From positions 1 to 64,000 of the forward strand of contig NZ_FWZX01000015.1 in assembly GCF_900177295.1 (NCBI RefSeq): a DNA stretch of 64,000 bases, given 5' to 3'. Below, piece by piece: positions 1 through 13,360 of the stretch. Source of the DNA: Tistlia consotensis USBA 355. GTDB lineage: Bacteria; Pseudomonadota; Alphaproteobacteria; Kiloniellales; DSM-21159. Each line of letters starts with the position of its first letter. Position 1 is the stretch's first letter. The position numbers were made by a program, and so were the translations under genes. The notes below the pieces were generated by a model. The model searched no databases and was not told where the DNA came from. It saw only the letters and a program-made list of their open reading frames with translations.

Positions 1-8
1 GAAGAACG

Positions 9-1199
<1,191 letters not shown>

Positions 1200-1219
1200 G
1201 AAAGGACCGGTCGCTGAGC

Positions 1220-1248
1220 ACGGGGGCGGGCTTCGGCCAGCCCCCCGT
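1220..1248 (+). terminator. Hairpin between tuf and rpsJ
   Basis: ACGGGGG (1220-1226) pairs perfectly with CCCCCGT (1242-1248), and an inner GGC-TTCG-GCC caps the structure. It is followed by TCTGTC, a poor U-tract. It could be a weak terminator or attenuator that limits read-through from tuf into the S10 operon, or part of an S10 leader. Only the pairing is seen; the role is inferred. Confidence 0.45.
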
Positions 1249-1272
1249 TCTGTCAGACGGAAACGGCGAGCC

Positions 1273-1587
<315 letters not shown>

Positions 1588-1592
1588 GGACC

Positions 1593-2357
1593 ATGCGTAC
1601 CGGTCTCATTGCCAAGAAGCTGGGCATGACCCGCGTGTTCGACGCGGAAGGCGGCCACGTTCCGGTCACCGTCCTGCACGTCGACGCCTGCCAGGTCGTC
1701 GCCCAGCGGACCGCTGACAAGGACGGCTACACCGCGCTGCAGCTCGGCGCGGGCAACGCCAAGGTCAAGCGCGTCTCCAAGCCGGAGCGCGAGCGCTTCG
1801 CCAAGGCCAAGGTCAAGCCGAAGCAGAAGATCGTCGAGTTCCGCGTCTCCGACGACGCCCTGGTCGAGGTCGGCGCCGAGCTGTCGGCCGAGCACTTCCT
1901 CGCCGGCCAGCGCATCGACGTCACCGCGACGACGATCGGCAAGGGCTTCGCCGGCGTCATGAAGCGGCACAACTTCGGCGGCCTGCGGGCGACCCACGGC
2001 GTGTCGATCTCGCACCGCAGCCACGGTTCGACCGGCAACCGCCAGGATCCCGGCAAGGTCTTCAAGAACAAGAAGATGGCCGGCCACATGGGTGCCACCC
2101 GCGTGACCACCCAGAACCTGACGGTGCATGCGACCGACGCCGGCCGCGGCCTGATCCTGGTGCGCGGCGCGGTGCCGGGCGCCGAGGGCAGCTGGGTGCT
2201 GGTGCGCGACGCGGTCAAGGGCAAGCTGCCCGAGGACCTGCCGTTCCCGGCCGCCCTGGTCGAGGCCGCGCAGGCGGCGGCTGTGGCCGAGACCGCGGCG
2301 CCCGAGGCGACCGCTTCCGAGGCGCCGGCGGCGCCCGAGCAGAACGAGGAGCAGTGA
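1593..2357 (+). CDS. rplC: 50S ribosomal protein L3
   Basis: L3 (254 residues) is an early-assembly 50S protein whose loop approaches the peptidyl transferase centre. The start [16 protein letters not shown] and the central [13 protein letters not shown] and [11 protein letters not shown] stretches identify it. The last 35 or so residues form an Ala/Glu/Pro-rich tail beyond the usual L3 fold, which makes it longer than the E. coli protein (about 210). It starts 6 bases after rpsJ ends. Confidence 0.98.
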   Translation: MRTGLIAKKLGMTRVFDAEGGHVPVTVLHVDACQVVAQRTADKDGYTALQLGAGNAKVKRVSKPERERFAKAKVKPKQKIVEFRVSDDALVEVGAELSAEHFLAGQRIDVTATTIGKGFAGVMKRHNFGGLRATHGVSISHRSHGSTGNRQDPGKVFKNKKMAGHMGATRVTTQNLTVHATDAGRGLILVRGAVPGAEGSWVLVRDAVKGKLPEDLPFPAALVEAAQAAAVAETAAPEATASEAPAAPEQNEEQ

Positions 2358-2359
2358 CC

Positions 2360-2980
2360 ATGAAGCATCCGGTCACCACGCTCGACAACACCGCGGCCGG
2401 CGAGATCGATCTCGCCGACGAGGTCTTCGGCCTGGAGGCGCGCGGCGACCTGCTGGCGCGGGTCGTGCATTGGCAGCTCGCCAAGCGGCGCGCCGGCACG
2501 CACAAGGCGAAGACCCGCGGCGAGGTGTCGGGCACGTCGAAGAAGGCCTTCCGCCAGAAGGGCGGCGGCCGGGCCCGGCGCGGCAACCTGAAGACCAACA
2601 TCATGCGCGGCGGCGGTGTCGTGCACGGCCCCGTGCCGCGCTCCTACGCCTACGACCTGCCGCGCAAGGTGCGTCAGCTGGCGCTGAAGACGGCGCTGTC
2701 GGCGAAGCTGGCCGAGGGCAAGCTGGTCGTGCTCGAGACCGCGAAGGTCGACAGCCACAAGACCAAGGCGCTGGCCGCCAAGCTGGCGGCCCTGGGCTGG
2801 GCGAACACGCTGATCATCGACGGCGCCGAGGTCGAGGAGAGCTTCTCCCGCGCGGCACGCAACATTCCGCTGGTGGACGTGCTCCCGCAGCAGGGCGCCA
2901 ACGTCTACGACATCCTGCGGCGCGATCAGCTGGTGCTGACCAAGGCCGCGGTCGAAGCGCTGGAGGCACGACTGAAATGA
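2360..2980 (+). CDS. rplD: 50S ribosomal protein L4
   Basis: L4 (206 residues from this ATG) binds 23S rRNA domain I, and in some bacteria it represses its own operon. The loop region [20 protein letters not shown] is characteristic. An in-frame GTG at 2354 overlaps the rplC stop, but GAGGAG at 2346-2351 is well spaced (8 nt) for the ATG at 2360 and too close for the GTG, so the ATG is preferred. Confidence 0.97.
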   Translation: MKHPVTTLDNTAAGEIDLADEVFGLEARGDLLARVVHWQLAKRRAGTHKAKTRGEVSGTSKKAFRQKGGGRARRGNLKTNIMRGGGVVHGPVPRSYAYDLPRKVRQLALKTALSAKLAEGKLVVLETAKVDSHKTKALAAKLAALGWANTLIIDGAEVEESFSRAARNIPLVDVLPQQGANVYDILRRDQLVLTKAAVEALEARLK

Positions 2981-3309
2981 GCCGGGGACGTCCGCGCAAG
3001 GCGGTTGAGACCAAGGTGTCGGCGGAGCGCATCTACGAGGTGATCCGCCGCCCGATCATCACCGAGAAGTCGACCCGCGGCTCCGAGCACAGCCAGGTCA
3101 CCTTCGAGGTCGCGCTGAATGCCAGCAAGCCGGAGATCAAGGCCGCGGTCGAGAGCCTGTTCAAGGTCAAGGTCACGGCGGTGAACACGCTGCGCCAGAA
3201 GGGCAAGTTCAAGCGCTTCAAGGGCCGTCCGGGCACGCGCAGCGACTACAAGAAGGCGATGGTGACGCTCGAAGAGGGTCACTCGATCGACGTGACCACG
3301 GGGGTCTGA
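2977..3309 (+). CDS. rplW: 50S ribosomal protein L23
   Basis: L23 (110 residues) lies at the exit of the peptide tunnel and docks trigger factor and SRP. The family core begins at [15 protein letters not shown]. The ATG at 2977 overlaps the rplD stop in an ATGA junction and adds a basic N-terminal extension of about 17 residues compared with most L23 proteins. GGAG at 2962-2965 supports this start, but an internal start near 3016 cannot be excluded. Confidence 0.96.
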   Translation: MSRGRPRKAVETKVSAERIYEVIRRPIITEKSTRGSEHSQVTFEVALNASKPEIKAAVESLFKVKVTAVNTLRQKGKFKRFKGRPGTRSDYKKAMVTLEEGHSIDVTTGV

Positions 3310-3313
3310 TGCC

Positions 3314-4144
3314 ATGGCGTTGAAGCAGTACAATCCGACGACGCCGGGCCAGCGCCAGCTGGTGACGGTCGATCGCTCGGGCCTCTGGAAGGGCAAGCCG
3401 GTCAAGAAGCTGACCGAAGGCCTGACCAAGTCCGGCGGCCGCAACAACCAGGGTCACGTGACCGCCCGCCGTCGCGGCGGCGGCCACAAGCGGACCTATC
3501 GCCTGGTCGACTTCAAGCGGCGCAAGTTCGACGTGCCGGCGACGGTCGAGCGGCTCGAGTACGACCCGAACCGCACCGCCTTCATTGCCCTCGTCAAGTA
3601 CGAGGACGGCGAGCTCGCCTACATCCTGGCGCCCCAGCGCCTGGGCGTCGGCGACCAGGTGATCGCGGGCGAGAAGGCCGACATCAAGCCGGGCAACGCG
3701 ATGCCGCTGCGCTCGATCCCGGTCGGCACGATCGTCCACAACGTCGAGATGAAGCCGGGCAAGGGCGGCCAGCTGGCCCGCTCGGCCGGGACCTACGTGC
3801 AGATCGTCGGCCGCGACGCCGGCTACGCGCTGCTGCGCCTCTCGTCCGGCGAGGTGCGCATGGTGCGCGCCGAGTGCATGGCGACGGTCGGCGCGGTCTC
3901 GAACCCCGACGAGCAGAACATCAACTCCGGCAAGGCCGGCCGCTCGCGCTGGCTGGGCAAGCGCCCCTCGGTGCGCGGCGTCGCCATGAACCCGGTCGAC
4001 CACCCGCACGGCGGTGGCGAGGGCCGGACCTCCGGCGGCCGCCATCCGGTGACGCCGTGGGGCAAGCCGACCAAGGGTGCGCGCACGCGCAAGAACAAGA
4101 AGACCGACAGGCTGATCGTCCGCCGTCGGCACGCGAAGAAGTAG
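3314..4144 (+). CDS. rplB: 50S ribosomal protein L2
   Basis: L2 (276 residues) is one of the most conserved 50S proteins and is needed for subunit joining and peptidyl transfer. The start [17 protein letters not shown] and the C-terminal [17 protein letters not shown], which contains the conserved histidine, are diagnostic. The length is normal. It follows rplW with a 4-base gap. Confidence 0.99.
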   Translation: MALKQYNPTTPGQRQLVTVDRSGLWKGKPVKKLTEGLTKSGGRNNQGHVTARRRGGGHKRTYRLVDFKRRKFDVPATVERLEYDPNRTAFIALVKYEDGELAYILAPQRLGVGDQVIAGEKADIKPGNAMPLRSIPVGTIVHNVEMKPGKGGQLARSAGTYVQIVGRDAGYALLRLSSGEVRMVRAECMATVGAVSNPDEQNINSGKAGRSRWLGKRPSVRGVAMNPVDHPHGGGEGRTSGGRHPVTPWGKPTKGARTRKNKKTDRLIVRRRHAKK

Positions 4145-4154
4145 GGACTGAACC

Positions 4155-4433
4155 ATGTCGCGTTCCGTATGGAAGGGCCCGTTCGTCGACGGCTTTCTGC
4201 TCAAGAAGGCCGAGAAGGCGCGCGAGTCCGGTCGCAACGAGATCATCCGCACCTGGTCGCGCCGCTCGACCATCATGCCGCAGTTCATCGGCCTGACCTT
4301 CGGCGTGCACAACGGGCAGAAGTTCATCCCGGTGCTCGTGAACGAGAACATGATCGGCCACAAGTTCGGCGAGTTCGCGCCGACGCGGACCTTCCACGGT
4401 CATGCGGCCGACAAGAAGGCGAAGCGAGGGTAA
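4155..4433 (+). CDS. rpsS: 30S ribosomal protein S19
   Basis: S19 (92 residues) lies in the 30S head and contacts S13 and tRNA. The sequence [20 protein letters not shown] and the later [14 protein letters not shown] are family hallmarks. The length is normal and the gene stands in the canonical position between rplB and rplV. Confidence 0.98.
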   Translation: MSRSVWKGPFVDGFLLKKAEKARESGRNEIIRTWSRRSTIMPQFIGLTFGVHNGQKFIPVLVNENMIGHKFGEFAPTRTFHGHAADKKAKRG

Positions 4434-4438
4434 GGCAG

Positions 4439-4819
4439 ATGGGCAAGCCTAAGGCCGAACGGTCCCTGGCGGACAACGAAGCGATGGCCGTGGCGACGCA
4501 GCTGCGTACCAGCCCGCGCAAGCTGAATCTGGTCGCCGGCCTGATCCGCGGCCTCGCCGCGGACCGCGCGCTGGCCGAGCTGGAGTTCAGCAAGCGCCGC
4601 ATCGCGCAGGACGTGCGCAAGGTGCTGCAGGCCGCGATCGCCAACGCCGAGAACAACCATCAGCTCGACGTCGACCGGCTCTACGTGGCCGAGGCGAGCG
4701 TCGGCAAGTCGCTCGTCATGCGCCGCTTCCGCCCCCGGGCGCGCGGCCGCGTCGGGCGCATCGAGAAACCGTGGGCGCGCTTGCGGGTGGTCGTTCGCGA
4801 GCGTGAGGAGAACGTCTGA
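4439..4819 (+). CDS. rplV: 50S ribosomal protein L22
   Basis: L22 (126 residues from the ATG at 4439) lines the peptide exit tunnel. The stretch [17 protein letters not shown] and the C-terminal [14 protein letters not shown], part of the tunnel hairpin, identify it. The open frame runs further upstream inside rpsS, but the S19 stop, 5-base gap and family N-terminus fix this start. Confidence 0.97.
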   Translation: MGKPKAERSLADNEAMAVATQLRTSPRKLNLVAGLIRGLAADRALAELEFSKRRIAQDVRKVLQAAIANAENNHQLDVDRLYVAEASVGKSLVMRRFRPRARGRVGRIEKPWARLRVVVREREENV

Positions 4820-4821
4820 TC

Positions 4822-5511
<690 letters not shown>

Positions 5512-5543
5512 TCGGTCGGAAGGAACGGTAAGGAAACGGAACG

Positions 5544-5963
5544 ATGCTGCAGCCGAAGCGCACGAAATACCGCAAGCAGCACAAGGGGCGCATCCATGGC
5601 CAGGCCAAGGGTGGCACCCAGCTGAACTTCGGGGCCTTTGGCCTGAAGGCGGTCGAGCCCGGGCGTATCTCGTCGCGTCAGATCGAGGCGGCGCGCCGCG
5701 CGATCACGCGCCGCATGAAGCGTGTCGGCAAGCTGTGGATCCGCATCTTCCCCGATGTGCCGGTCTCCTCCAAGCCGGCCGAAGTCCGCCAGGGCAAGGG
5801 CAAGGGCAATCCGGAATGGTGGGCCGCGCGCGTCAAGCCGGGCCGCGTCATGTTCGAGCTGGACGGCGTGAATCACGAGGTGGCCGAGGACGCGTTCCGT
5901 CTGGCCGCCGCGAAGCTGCCGATCCAGACCAAATTCATCGCCCGCCTGGGCGAGGAGGGCTGA
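5544..5963 (+). CDS. rplP: 50S ribosomal protein L16
   Basis: L16 (139 residues) sits near the A site and helps position tRNA. It starts [16 protein letters not shown] and contains [17 protein letters not shown], both standard. AGGAAACGGAACG lies just before the ATG. The length is normal. Confidence 0.98.
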   Translation: MLQPKRTKYRKQHKGRIHGQAKGGTQLNFGAFGLKAVEPGRISSRQIEAARRAITRRMKRVGKLWIRIFPDVPVSSKPAEVRQGKGKGNPEWWAARVKPGRVMFELDGVNHEVAEDAFRLAAAKLPIQTKFIARLGEEG

Positions 5964-5967
5964 TCCG

Positions 5968-6174
5968 ATGAAGGCCGCAGACGTTCGGGCCAAGTCCGAG
6001 GACGAACTGAAGGAGCAGCTGCTGTCGCTGCGCAAGGAGGCGTTCAACCTGCGCTTCCAGAAGGCCAGCGGGCAGCTCGAGAACACCGCGCGCGCCCGCC
6101 AGGTCCGGCGGGACATCGCGCGCATCAAGACCGTGCTGCGCCAGAAGGTGCAGCCCGCCGTTCGGGAGTCGTGA
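5968..6174 (+). CDS. rpmC: 50S ribosomal protein L29
   Basis: L29 (68 residues) is a two-helix protein near the tunnel exit. It starts [20 protein letters not shown] and contains [19 protein letters not shown], the family signature. It lies 4 bases after rplP and 4 before rpsQ, as in other S10 operons. Confidence 0.97.
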   Translation: MKAADVRAKSEDELKEQLLSLRKEAFNLRFQKASGQLENTARARQVRRDIARIKTVLRQKVQPAVRES

Positions 6175-6178
6175 GCCG

Positions 6179-6442
6179 ATGCCGCGTCGTATTCTCCAGG
6201 GGGTCGTGGTCAGCGACAAGACCGACAAGACCGTCACCGTCCAGGTGACGCGTCGCGTCATGCATCCCCTCTACAAGAAGTTCCTCCGCCGCTCGAAGAA
6301 GTACCACGCGCACGACGAGGCCAACGCCTGCAAGGTCGGCGACGTGGTCCGCATCCGCGAGTGCCGGCCGATCTCCAAGACGAAGTGCTGGGAGGTGGTG
6401 ACCGACGAGGCCGCCGCCGGCGCCCAGACCACGGCCGGCTGA
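6179..6442 (+). CDS. rpsQ: 30S ribosomal protein S17
   Basis: S17 (87 residues) is a primary 16S rRNA-binding protein with an OB fold. It starts [19 protein letters not shown], and [20 protein letters not shown] is the conserved second half. It is the last gene of the canonical S10 set; the spc set follows with no clear internal promoter. Confidence 0.97.
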   Translation: MPRRILQGVVVSDKTDKTVTVQVTRRVMHPLYKKFLRRSKKYHAHDEANACKVGDVVRIRECRPISKTKCWEVVTDEAAAGAQTTAG

Positions 6443-6455
6443 GGAGACCCGCGTC

Positions 6456-6824
6456 ATGATCCAGATGCAGTCGAACCTCGATGTCGCCGACAACTCCGGC
6501 GCCCGCCGCGTCCAGTGCATCAAGGTGCTGGGCGGCTCGAAGCGGCGCTTCGCCGGCATCGGCGACGTCATCGTGGTCTCCGTCAAGGAGGCGATCCCGC
6601 GCGGCCGCGTGAAGAAGGGCGACGTGCTGCGCGCCGTGATCGTGCGCACCGCCAAGGACATCCGGCGGACCGACGGCACGTCGATCCGCTTCGACGGCAA
6701 CGCGGCCGTGCTGATCAACAAGCAGGGCGAGCCGATCGGCACCCGCATCTTCGGCCCGGTGACCCGCGAGCTGCGCGCCAAGCGCTTCATGAAGATCATC
6801 TCCTTGGCGCCCGAGGTGCTGTGA
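6456..6824 (+). CDS. rplN: 50S ribosomal protein L14
   Basis: L14 (122 residues) forms inter-subunit bridges and is the site of RsfS binding. It starts [20 protein letters not shown] and has the exact usual length of 122. It is the first gene of the spc group. Its stop overlaps the rplX start. Confidence 0.98.
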   Translation: MIQMQSNLDVADNSGARRVQCIKVLGGSKRRFAGIGDVIVVSVKEAIPRGRVKKGDVLRAVIVRTAKDIRRTDGTSIRFDGNAAVLINKQGEPIGTRIFGPVTRELRAKRFMKIISLAPEVL

Positions 6825-7144
6825 TGAAGAAGTTCAAGATCCGCAAGGGCGACCGCGTGGTCGTCACGACCGGCAAGGACCGGGGCAAGAGCGGCGAGGT
6901 CCTGCGCGTGCTGCGCAAGGACGACCGCGTGCTGGTCCAGGGTGTCAACCTGGTCAAGAAGCACCAGCGCCAGACCGCCCGACAGGAGGGCGGCATCGTC
7001 GAGGTCGAGGCGCCGGTGCACATTTCCAACGTGGCCCACGCCGATCCGAACGACGGCAAGGCGGCGCGCGTCGGCTGGAAGGTGCTGGAGGACGGCCGCA
7101 AGGTCCGCTTCTCGCGCCGCTCCGGCGAGATGATCGACCGCTAA
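6824..7144 (+). CDS. rplX: 50S ribosomal protein L24
   Basis: L24 (106 residues) is an assembly initiator with a KOW motif, seen here as [19 protein letters not shown] near residues 8-26. The ATG at 6824 shares its A with the rplN stop (TGATG). A GTG at 6821 would add only one residue and is less likely. Confidence 0.97.
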   Translation: MKKFKIRKGDRVVVTTGKDRGKSGEVLRVLRKDDRVLVQGVNLVKKHQRQTARQEGGIVEVEAPVHISNVAHADPNDGKAARVGWKVLEDGRKVRFSRRSGEMIDR

Positions 7145-7167
7145 GGGCTAGGACGAGGACGAGAACG

Positions 7168-7710
7168 ATGGCGGCCCGTTTGAAGGAACACTACGAGACG
7201 GTCGTGAAGCCCAAGCTCAAGAAGGAGCAGGGCTACACGAACGACCTGCAGGTGCCGCGCCTGGAGAAGATCGTCATCAACATGGGCGTCGGCGAGGCCG
7301 TCGGCGATTCCAAGAAGCTGACGGCGGCCGTCTCCGAGCTGACCCTGATCGCCGGCCAGAAGCCGGTGACCAACCGCGCCAAGAAGTCGATCGCCGGCTT
7401 CAAGCTGCGCGAGGGCATGGCGATCGGCACCAAGGTGACGCTGCGGCGCGACCGCATGTACGAGTTCCTGGACCGCCTGGTGAACATCGCGCTGCCTCGG
7501 GTCCGCGACTTCCGCGGCCTCAACGGCAAGTCCTTCGACGGGCGCGGTAACTACGCGATGGGTCTCAAGGAGCAGATCGTCTTCCCCGAGATCGAGTACG
7601 ACAAGATCGAGGACGTCCGGGGCATGGACATCATCATCTGCACCACGGCCAAGACCGACGCCGAGGCGAAGGCGCTGCTGGCCGAGTTCGAGCTGCCGTT
7701 CCGGAACTGA
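7168..7710 (+). CDS. rplE: 50S ribosomal protein L5
   Basis: L5 (180 residues) is part of the 5S rRNA complex in the central protuberance. The motifs [16 protein letters not shown] near residue 30 and [20 protein letters not shown] near residue 110 are standard. The length matches the family. Confidence 0.98.
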   Translation: MAARLKEHYETVVKPKLKKEQGYTNDLQVPRLEKIVINMGVGEAVGDSKKLTAAVSELTLIAGQKPVTNRAKKSIAGFKLREGMAIGTKVTLRRDRMYEFLDRLVNIALPRVRDFRGLNGKSFDGRGNYAMGLKEQIVFPEIEYDKIEDVRGMDIIICTTAKTDAEAKALLAEFELPFRN

Positions 7711-7732
7711 GCGGCGAAGGGAAAGAAAGCCG

Positions 7733-8038
7733 ATGGCGAAGAAGTCTTCAGTCGAGCGCAACAACAAGCGCATGAGGCTGGCCAAGCGCGACACCGCGAA
7801 GCGGGCGCAGCTGAAGGAGATCGTGCGCGACCGCTCGCTGTCTCCCGAGGAGCGCTTCCAGGCGGTGCTGAAGCTGGCCGAGTTGCCGCGCAACGGTGCG
7901 GCCAACCGGGTGCGCAACCGTTGCGAAGTCACCGGTCGGCCGCGGGGCTACTATCGGAAACTCAAGTTGTCTCGCATCTCGCTGCGCGATCTGGCGTCTA
8001 AGGGCCAGATCCCCGGGATGACGAAGTCGAGCTGGTAA
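7733..8038 (+). CDS. rpsN: 30S ribosomal protein S14 (zinc-free form)
   Basis: S14 (101 residues) lies in the 30S head. It starts [19 protein letters not shown], and [20 protein letters not shown] is the C-terminal signature. It has one cysteine instead of the four that bind zinc in the short form, so it is the long C-minus form usual in Proteobacteria. Confidence 0.98.
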   Translation: MAKKSSVERNNKRMRLAKRDTAKRAQLKEIVRDRSLSPEERFQAVLKLAELPRNGAANRVRNRCEVTGRPRGYYRKLKLSRISLRDLASKGQIPGMTKSSW

Positions 8039-8051
8039 GAGGAGCGGCCCC

Positions 8052-8450
8052 ATGGCGCTGACCGATCCCTTGGGCGACATGCTGACCCGTATTCGCAACG
8101 GGCAGCAGGCACGCAAGTCCAAGATCCAGGCTCCCTTCTCGAAGCTGCGTTGCAACGTGCTCGAGGTGCTGCAGCGCGAGGGCTACATCCGTGCCTATCG
8201 CGAGGCGAGCAACGAGCGCGGCCATCCGGTGATCGAGATCGAGCTCAAGTATCACGAGGGCGAGCCCGTCATCCGTGAGATCGCGCGTGTGTCCAAGCCG
8301 GGCCGCCGCGTCTACTCCCGGATCAAGGAGCTGCCCCGCGTCTACAACGGCCTGGGCATCACCATCCTGTCGACTCCGCAGGGCGTGATGGCCGACCACG
8401 AGGCCCGCGCCGCCAACGTCGGCGGCGAGATCCTCTGCCAGGTGTTCTAA
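8052..8450 (+). CDS. rpsH: 30S ribosomal protein S8
   Basis: S8 (132 residues) binds the central domain of 16S rRNA, and in E. coli it represses the spc operon. It starts [20 protein letters not shown] and ends with [20 protein letters not shown], both diagnostic. The length is normal. Confidence 0.98.
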   Translation: MALTDPLGDMLTRIRNGQQARKSKIQAPFSKLRCNVLEVLQREGYIRAYREASNERGHPVIEIELKYHEGEPVIREIARVSKPGRRVYSRIKELPRVYNGLGITILSTPQGVMADHEARAANVGGEILCQVF

Positions 8451-8462
8451 GGAGCTTCAGGT

Positions 8463-8996
8463 ATGTCGCGCGTAGGTAAGAACCCCGTGGTGGTGCCGGG
8501 CGGCGTCGACGTCCAGGTCGCCGCCAACCTGGTCACGGCCAAGGGCAAGCTGGGCGAGCTGACGTACCAGGCCACCGACGACGTCTCGATCGAGATGAAG
8601 GACGGCAAGGTCTGGGTCACCCCCAAGGACGAGGGCAAGCGGGCTCGGGCCATGTGGGGCACGGCGCGCGCGCGGATCCAGAATCTGGTCAAGGGCGTCT
8701 CCGAGGGCTTCACCCGGCAGCTCGAGATCACCGGCGTCGGCTACCGCGCCTCGGTCCAGGGACAGAGCCTGAACCTGCAGCTCGGCTTCAGCCACGACGT
8801 CAACTATCCGATCCCCGCGGGGATCAAGGTGGTCTGCGAGAAGCCGACCTCGATCGCCATCTCGGGCGCCGACAAGCAGGTCGTCGGCCAGATGGCCGCC
8901 GAGATCCGCGGCTACCGGCCGCCGGAGCCCTACAAGGGCAAGGGCATCCGGTACTCGGACGAGCAGATCCTGCGCAAGGAAGGTAAGAAGAAGTAA
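8463..8996 (+). CDS. rplF: 50S ribosomal protein L6
   Basis: L6 (177 residues) lies near the factor-binding site and has two repeated domains. It starts [19 protein letters not shown] and has the C-terminal signature [13 protein letters not shown]. The stop overlaps the rplR start by one base. Confidence 0.98.
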   Translation: MSRVGKNPVVVPGGVDVQVAANLVTAKGKLGELTYQATDDVSIEMKDGKVWVTPKDEGKRARAMWGTARARIQNLVKGVSEGFTRQLEITGVGYRASVQGQSLNLQLGFSHDVNYPIPAGIKVVCEKPTSIAISGADKQVVGQMAAEIRGYRPPEPYKGKGIRYSDEQILRKEGKKK

Positions 8997-9361
8997 TGGC
9001 TACGTCTCATCGCGATCTGCGGCTGAAGCGCGCCTTCCGGACTCGCGCCAGCCTGCGCAAGAAGGCGAACGGCCGGCCGCGGCTGAGCGTCTTCCGCTCG
9101 TCGAAGCACATCTATGCCCAGCTGATCGACGACGCGCGGGGCGTCACGCTCGCCACCGCCTCGTCGGTCGACAAGGAGCTCAAGGGCAAGCTGAAGACCG
9201 GCGCGGACATCGCCGCCGCCTCCGAGGTCGGCAAGCTGATCGCCGAGCGCGCCAAGCAGCAGGGCGTCGAGGCGGTCTTCTTCGACCGCGGCGGCTACCT
9301 CTACCATGGCCGGGTGCGAGCCCTCGCCGACGCCGCCCGCGAAGGCGGCCTGCAGTTCTGA
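8996..9361 (+). CDS. rplR: 50S ribosomal protein L18
   Basis: L18 (121 residues) binds 5S rRNA together with L5 and L25. [20 protein letters not shown] near residues 27-46 and the ending [15 protein letters not shown] are typical. The TAATG junction with rplF suggests coupled translation. Confidence 0.98.
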   Translation: MATSHRDLRLKRAFRTRASLRKKANGRPRLSVFRSSKHIYAQLIDDARGVTLATASSVDKELKGKLKTGADIAAASEVGKLIAERAKQQGVEAVFFDRGGYLYHGRVRALADAAREGGLQF

Positions 9362-9377
9362 TCGGAAGGTAAGAGAC

Positions 9378-9944
9378 ATGGCACGAGGCCAGAGGGACGA
9401 TCGCGGCGGTGGCCGGGATCGCGATCGCGAAGACAGCGAGTTCGTCGACAAGCTGGTCGGCATCAACCGCGTCGCCAAGGTGGTGAAGGGCGGCCGGCGC
9501 TTCGGCTTCGCCGCCCTCGTCGTCGTCGGCGACCAGCGGGGCCGCGTCGGCTTCGGCCACGGCAAGGCCCGCGAGGTGCCGGAGGCGATCCGCAAGGCGA
9601 CCGAGGACGCCAAGAAGAAGATGGTGCGCATCCCGCTGCGCGAGGGCCGGACGCTGCACCACGACGTCCGCGGCCACTTCGGCGCCGGCCTGGTCTACCT
9701 GCGCGCCGCGCCGGTCGGCACCGGCATCATCGCCGGCGGCCCGATGCGCGCGATCTTCGAGTGCCTGGGCATCCACGACGTGGTCGCCAAGTCGGTCGGA
9801 ACCCAGAACCCCTACAACATGATCCGGGCGACCTTCGACGCGCTCAACAACATGCAGAGCCCGCGTTCGGTCGCCCAGCGCCGCGGCAAGAAGGTCTCGG
9901 ACATCGTCGGCAAGCGCGAAGAAGCGCAGCCGGCGACGATGTGA
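9378..9944 (+). CDS. rpsE: 30S ribosomal protein S5
   Basis: S5 (188 residues) works at the mRNA entry site and in decoding fidelity. [20 protein letters not shown], then [17 protein letters not shown], then [10 protein letters not shown] mark the S5 double-stranded RNA-binding and C-terminal domains. The ATG at 9378 is preceded by GGAAGGTAAGAG; the upstream in-frame extension lies inside rplR and is ignored. The N-terminus is a charged Arg/Asp/Gly tail. Confidence 0.98.
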   Translation: MARGQRDDRGGGRDRDREDSEFVDKLVGINRVAKVVKGGRRFGFAALVVVGDQRGRVGFGHGKAREVPEAIRKATEDAKKKMVRIPLREGRTLHHDVRGHFGAGLVYLRAAPVGTGIIAGGPMRAIFECLGIHDVVAKSVGTQNPYNMIRATFDALNNMQSPRSVAQRRGKKVSDIVGKREEAQPATM

Positions 9945-9970
9945 TCGGCTGAGGCGAGGGAGCAGACGGC

Positions 9971-10183
9971 ATGGCCGCCAAGAAGCAGGACGCCCAGGTC
10001 GCGACTGGGACCGTGACGGTTCGGCAGATCGCCAGCCCGATCGGCCGGCACCAGGACCAGCACCAGACCCTGAAGGGCCTGGGCCTCGGCAAGCTGAACC
10101 GCACCCGCACGCTCGAGGACACCCCCTCGGTGCGCGGCATGATCAACAAGATCCCGCACCTCGTTCGGGTCGTCGAGGGCTGA
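9971..10183 (+). CDS. rpmD: 50S ribosomal protein L30
   Basis: L30 (70 residues) is a small 50S protein. [20 protein letters not shown] and [20 protein letters not shown] are the alphaproteobacterial L30 signature. A short charged N-terminal leader ([12 protein letters not shown]) makes it slightly longer than the 60-residue core. Confidence 0.96.
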   Translation: MAAKKQDAQVATGTVTVRQIASPIGRHQDQHQTLKGLGLGKLNRTRTLEDTPSVRGMINKIPHLVRVVEG

Positions 10184-10244
10184 CGGCCCCCGGCGCGATC
10201 CGGGCGGCAGTCGGGACAGCAGCTTTTCAAGGACACGTGGGACG

Positions 10245-10748
10245 ATGAAGCTCAACGAGATTCGCGACAACGCAGGTGCCCGCAAGGTCGGCAAGCGCCT
10301 GGGCCGCGGCATCGGCTCGGGGCTCGGCAAGACCTCCGGCCACGGCCACAAGGGTCAGAAGGCGCGTTCGGGCGTCGCGATCAAGGGCTTCGAGGGCGGC
10401 CAGATGCCGCTGCACCGGCGCCTGCCGAAGCGCGGCTTCAAGAACATCTTCCGCCTGGACTACGTCGAGGTGAACCTCGGCCGCCTGCAGCAGGCGATCG
10501 ACGCCGGCAAGCTCGACACCGCCAAGCCGGTCGATGCCGAGGCGCTGAAGGCCGCCGGTCTGTTCAAATCGTCGCGCGACGGCGTGCGCCTGCTTGCGCA
10601 GGGTGAGCTCAAGGCCAAGATTGAGATCACCGTGGCCGGCGCGTCGAAGGCGGCGATCGCCGCGGTCGAGAAGGCAGGCGGCAGCGTCACCGTGACCGCG
10701 CCGGCTGCCGCGAAGCAGGACAAGAACGAGACGACCGCCGAGGCCTGA
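10245..10748 (+). CDS. rplO: 50S ribosomal protein L15
   Basis: L15 (167 residues) is a late-assembly 50S protein. It starts [20 protein letters not shown] and continues with the [20 protein letters not shown] glycine-rich arm. The last 20 residues or so are an Ala/Thr/Lys tail beyond the fold. The sequence GCCTGATCGGG spans the stop codon and is repeated 15 bases later. Confidence 0.98.
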   Translation: MKLNEIRDNAGARKVGKRLGRGIGSGLGKTSGHGHKGQKARSGVAIKGFEGGQMPLHRRLPKRGFKNIFRLDYVEVNLGRLQQAIDAGKLDTAKPVDAEALKAAGLFKSSRDGVRLLAQGELKAKIEITVAGASKAAIAAVEKAGGSVTVTAPAAAKQDKNETTAEA

Positions 10749-10790
10749 TCGGGCAAAGCCTGATCGGGGCCAGCCGGGAAACGGAGAGCA

Positions 10791-12139
<1,349 letters not shown>

Positions 12140-12143
<4 letters not shown>

Positions 12144-12733
12144 ACATAATTCTGCTTGGGCCGCCGGGGGCGGGCAAGGGGACCCAGGCCAAGATTCTCG
12201 AGGAGAAGGACGGGCTGAAGCAGCTGTCGACCGGCGACATGCTGCGCGCCGCCGTCGCCTCGGGAAGCGAGCTCGGGCGTCATGCCAAGGAGATCATGGA
12301 TGCCGGCCATCTGATGCCGGACTCCCTGATGATCGAGATGATCTCGGAGCGCGTCGACCAGCCGGACTGCCGCAAGGGCTTCATCCTCGACGGCTTTCCG
12401 CGCACCGTGCCGCAGGCCGAGGCGCTCGACCAGCTGCTCGCGCACAAGGGCCTGTCGCTCAACGCGGTCATCGAGATCGCGGTGCCGGACGAGGTGCTGG
12501 TCCAGCGCATCGAGACGCGCAGCCGCCAGACCGCCCAGAGCGGCGGCGCGGCGCGCAGCGACGACAACGTCGAGACGCTGAAGCGTCGCCTCGAGGTCTA
12601 TCACGGCCAGACCGCGCCGATCCTGCCCTACTACGAGCGGAGCGGCCGGCTCAAGCGGGTCGACGGCCTGAAGTCGATCGACCAGGTGACGGCGCAGATC
12701 GAGGAGATCCTCGGCGCGACGGTGAGGGGCTGA
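12140..12733 (+). CDS. adk: Adenylate kinase (short form)
   Basis: Adenylate kinase interconverts ATP + AMP and 2 ADP in the cytoplasm. The P-loop GPPGAGKGTQA is at residues 7-17, the AMP-binding STGDMLR near 30 and DGFPRT near 82. At 197 residues it lacks the long zinc-type LID; the short segment QTAQSGGAARSDDNVE occupies that place. It is translationally coupled to secY, as in other Alphaproteobacteria. Confidence 0.98.
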
Positions 12734-12754
12734 GGGAAAAGCCGGTCGCGGGGC

Positions 12755-12782
12755 TTGACGCGTTCGCGCGCAACCCTATAAT
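12755..12782 (+). promoter_or_regulatory. Sigma70-type promoter of the rpsM operon
   Basis: TTGACG (12755-12760) and a perfect TATAAT (12777-12782) are separated by 16 bases, close to the ideal housekeeping promoter. It lies 150 bases upstream of rpsM and just after adk, so rpsM-rpsK-rpoA-rplQ can be transcribed apart from the spc operon. Confidence 0.85.
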
Positions 12783-12828
12783 CCGCGCTCCCTGGCGCGC
12801 GGCTGCGGCCGGGTGATTGCTGTTGCCT

Positions 12829-12883
12829 CCAGAGCGAGGTCTTTTCGGATCGACGATGTCCGAAAGGGTGAAGCGCTCTCTGG
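12829..12883 (+). promoter_or_regulatory. Structured leader of rpsM mRNA
   Basis: An inner stem CTTTTCGGA (12841-12849) pairs with TCCGAAAGG (12859-12867) with one G-U pair. An outer stem CCAGAGCG (12829-12836) pairs with CGCT...CTGG (12774+100 to 12883, i.e. 12874-12883) with a 2-base bulge. The leader downstream of the promoter is about 145 bases. In E. coli the alpha-operon leader binds S4; a similar autoregulatory role here is inferred only. Confidence 0.5.
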
Positions 12884-12935
12884 GATCGTGAAGAGCCTCC
12901 GGGCAGATCTGGTAAGCGGATAGGAGACCACGGAC

Positions 12936-13313
12936 GTGGCGCGTATCGCTGGTGTGAACATTCCGACGGGCAAGCGCGTGCCGATCGCGCTGACCTACAT
13001 TCACGGCATCGGCCCGGCGAAGGCCAAGGAGCTCTGCGGCAAGGTCGGGATCCCCGAGAACCGCCGCGTGCATGAGCTGACCGACGACGAGGTGGTGCGC
13101 ATCCGCGAGGCGATCGACCGCGACTACACCGTCGAGGGCGACCTGCGCCGCGAGGTCGCGATGAACATCAAGCGCCTGATGGACCTGGGCTGCTACCGCG
13201 GCCTGCGTCACCGCAAGGGCCTGCCGGTGCGCGGCCAGCGCACCCACACCAACGCCCGCACCCGCAAGGGCAAGGCCGTGCCGATCGCCGGCAAGAAGAA
13301 GGCGACGCGCTGA
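12936..13313 (+). CDS. rpsM: 30S ribosomal protein S13
   Basis: S13 (125 residues) lies in the 30S head and bridges to the 50S subunit. It starts [20 protein letters not shown] at a GTG preceded by TAGGAGAC at 12921-12928. The C-terminus [19 protein letters not shown] is diagnostic. It is the first gene of the alpha operon and has its own strong promoter. Confidence 0.98.
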   Translation: MARIAGVNIPTGKRVPIALTYIHGIGPAKAKELCGKVGIPENRRVHELTDDEVVRIREAIDRDYTVEGDLRREVAMNIKRLMDLGCYRGLRHRKGLPVRGQRTHTNARTRKGKAVPIAGKKKATR

Positions 13314-13360
13314 CCGCCGTCCCGTCCCGCTGGAACGTATAGAACGAGAACGCAAAGATC

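Noticed and set aside
10743-10768. Duplicated GCCTGATCGGG around the rplO stop as a regulatory site
   Set aside because: It is a simple 15-base slippage duplication without symmetry or conserved regulatory features, so it was only noted in the rplO entry.
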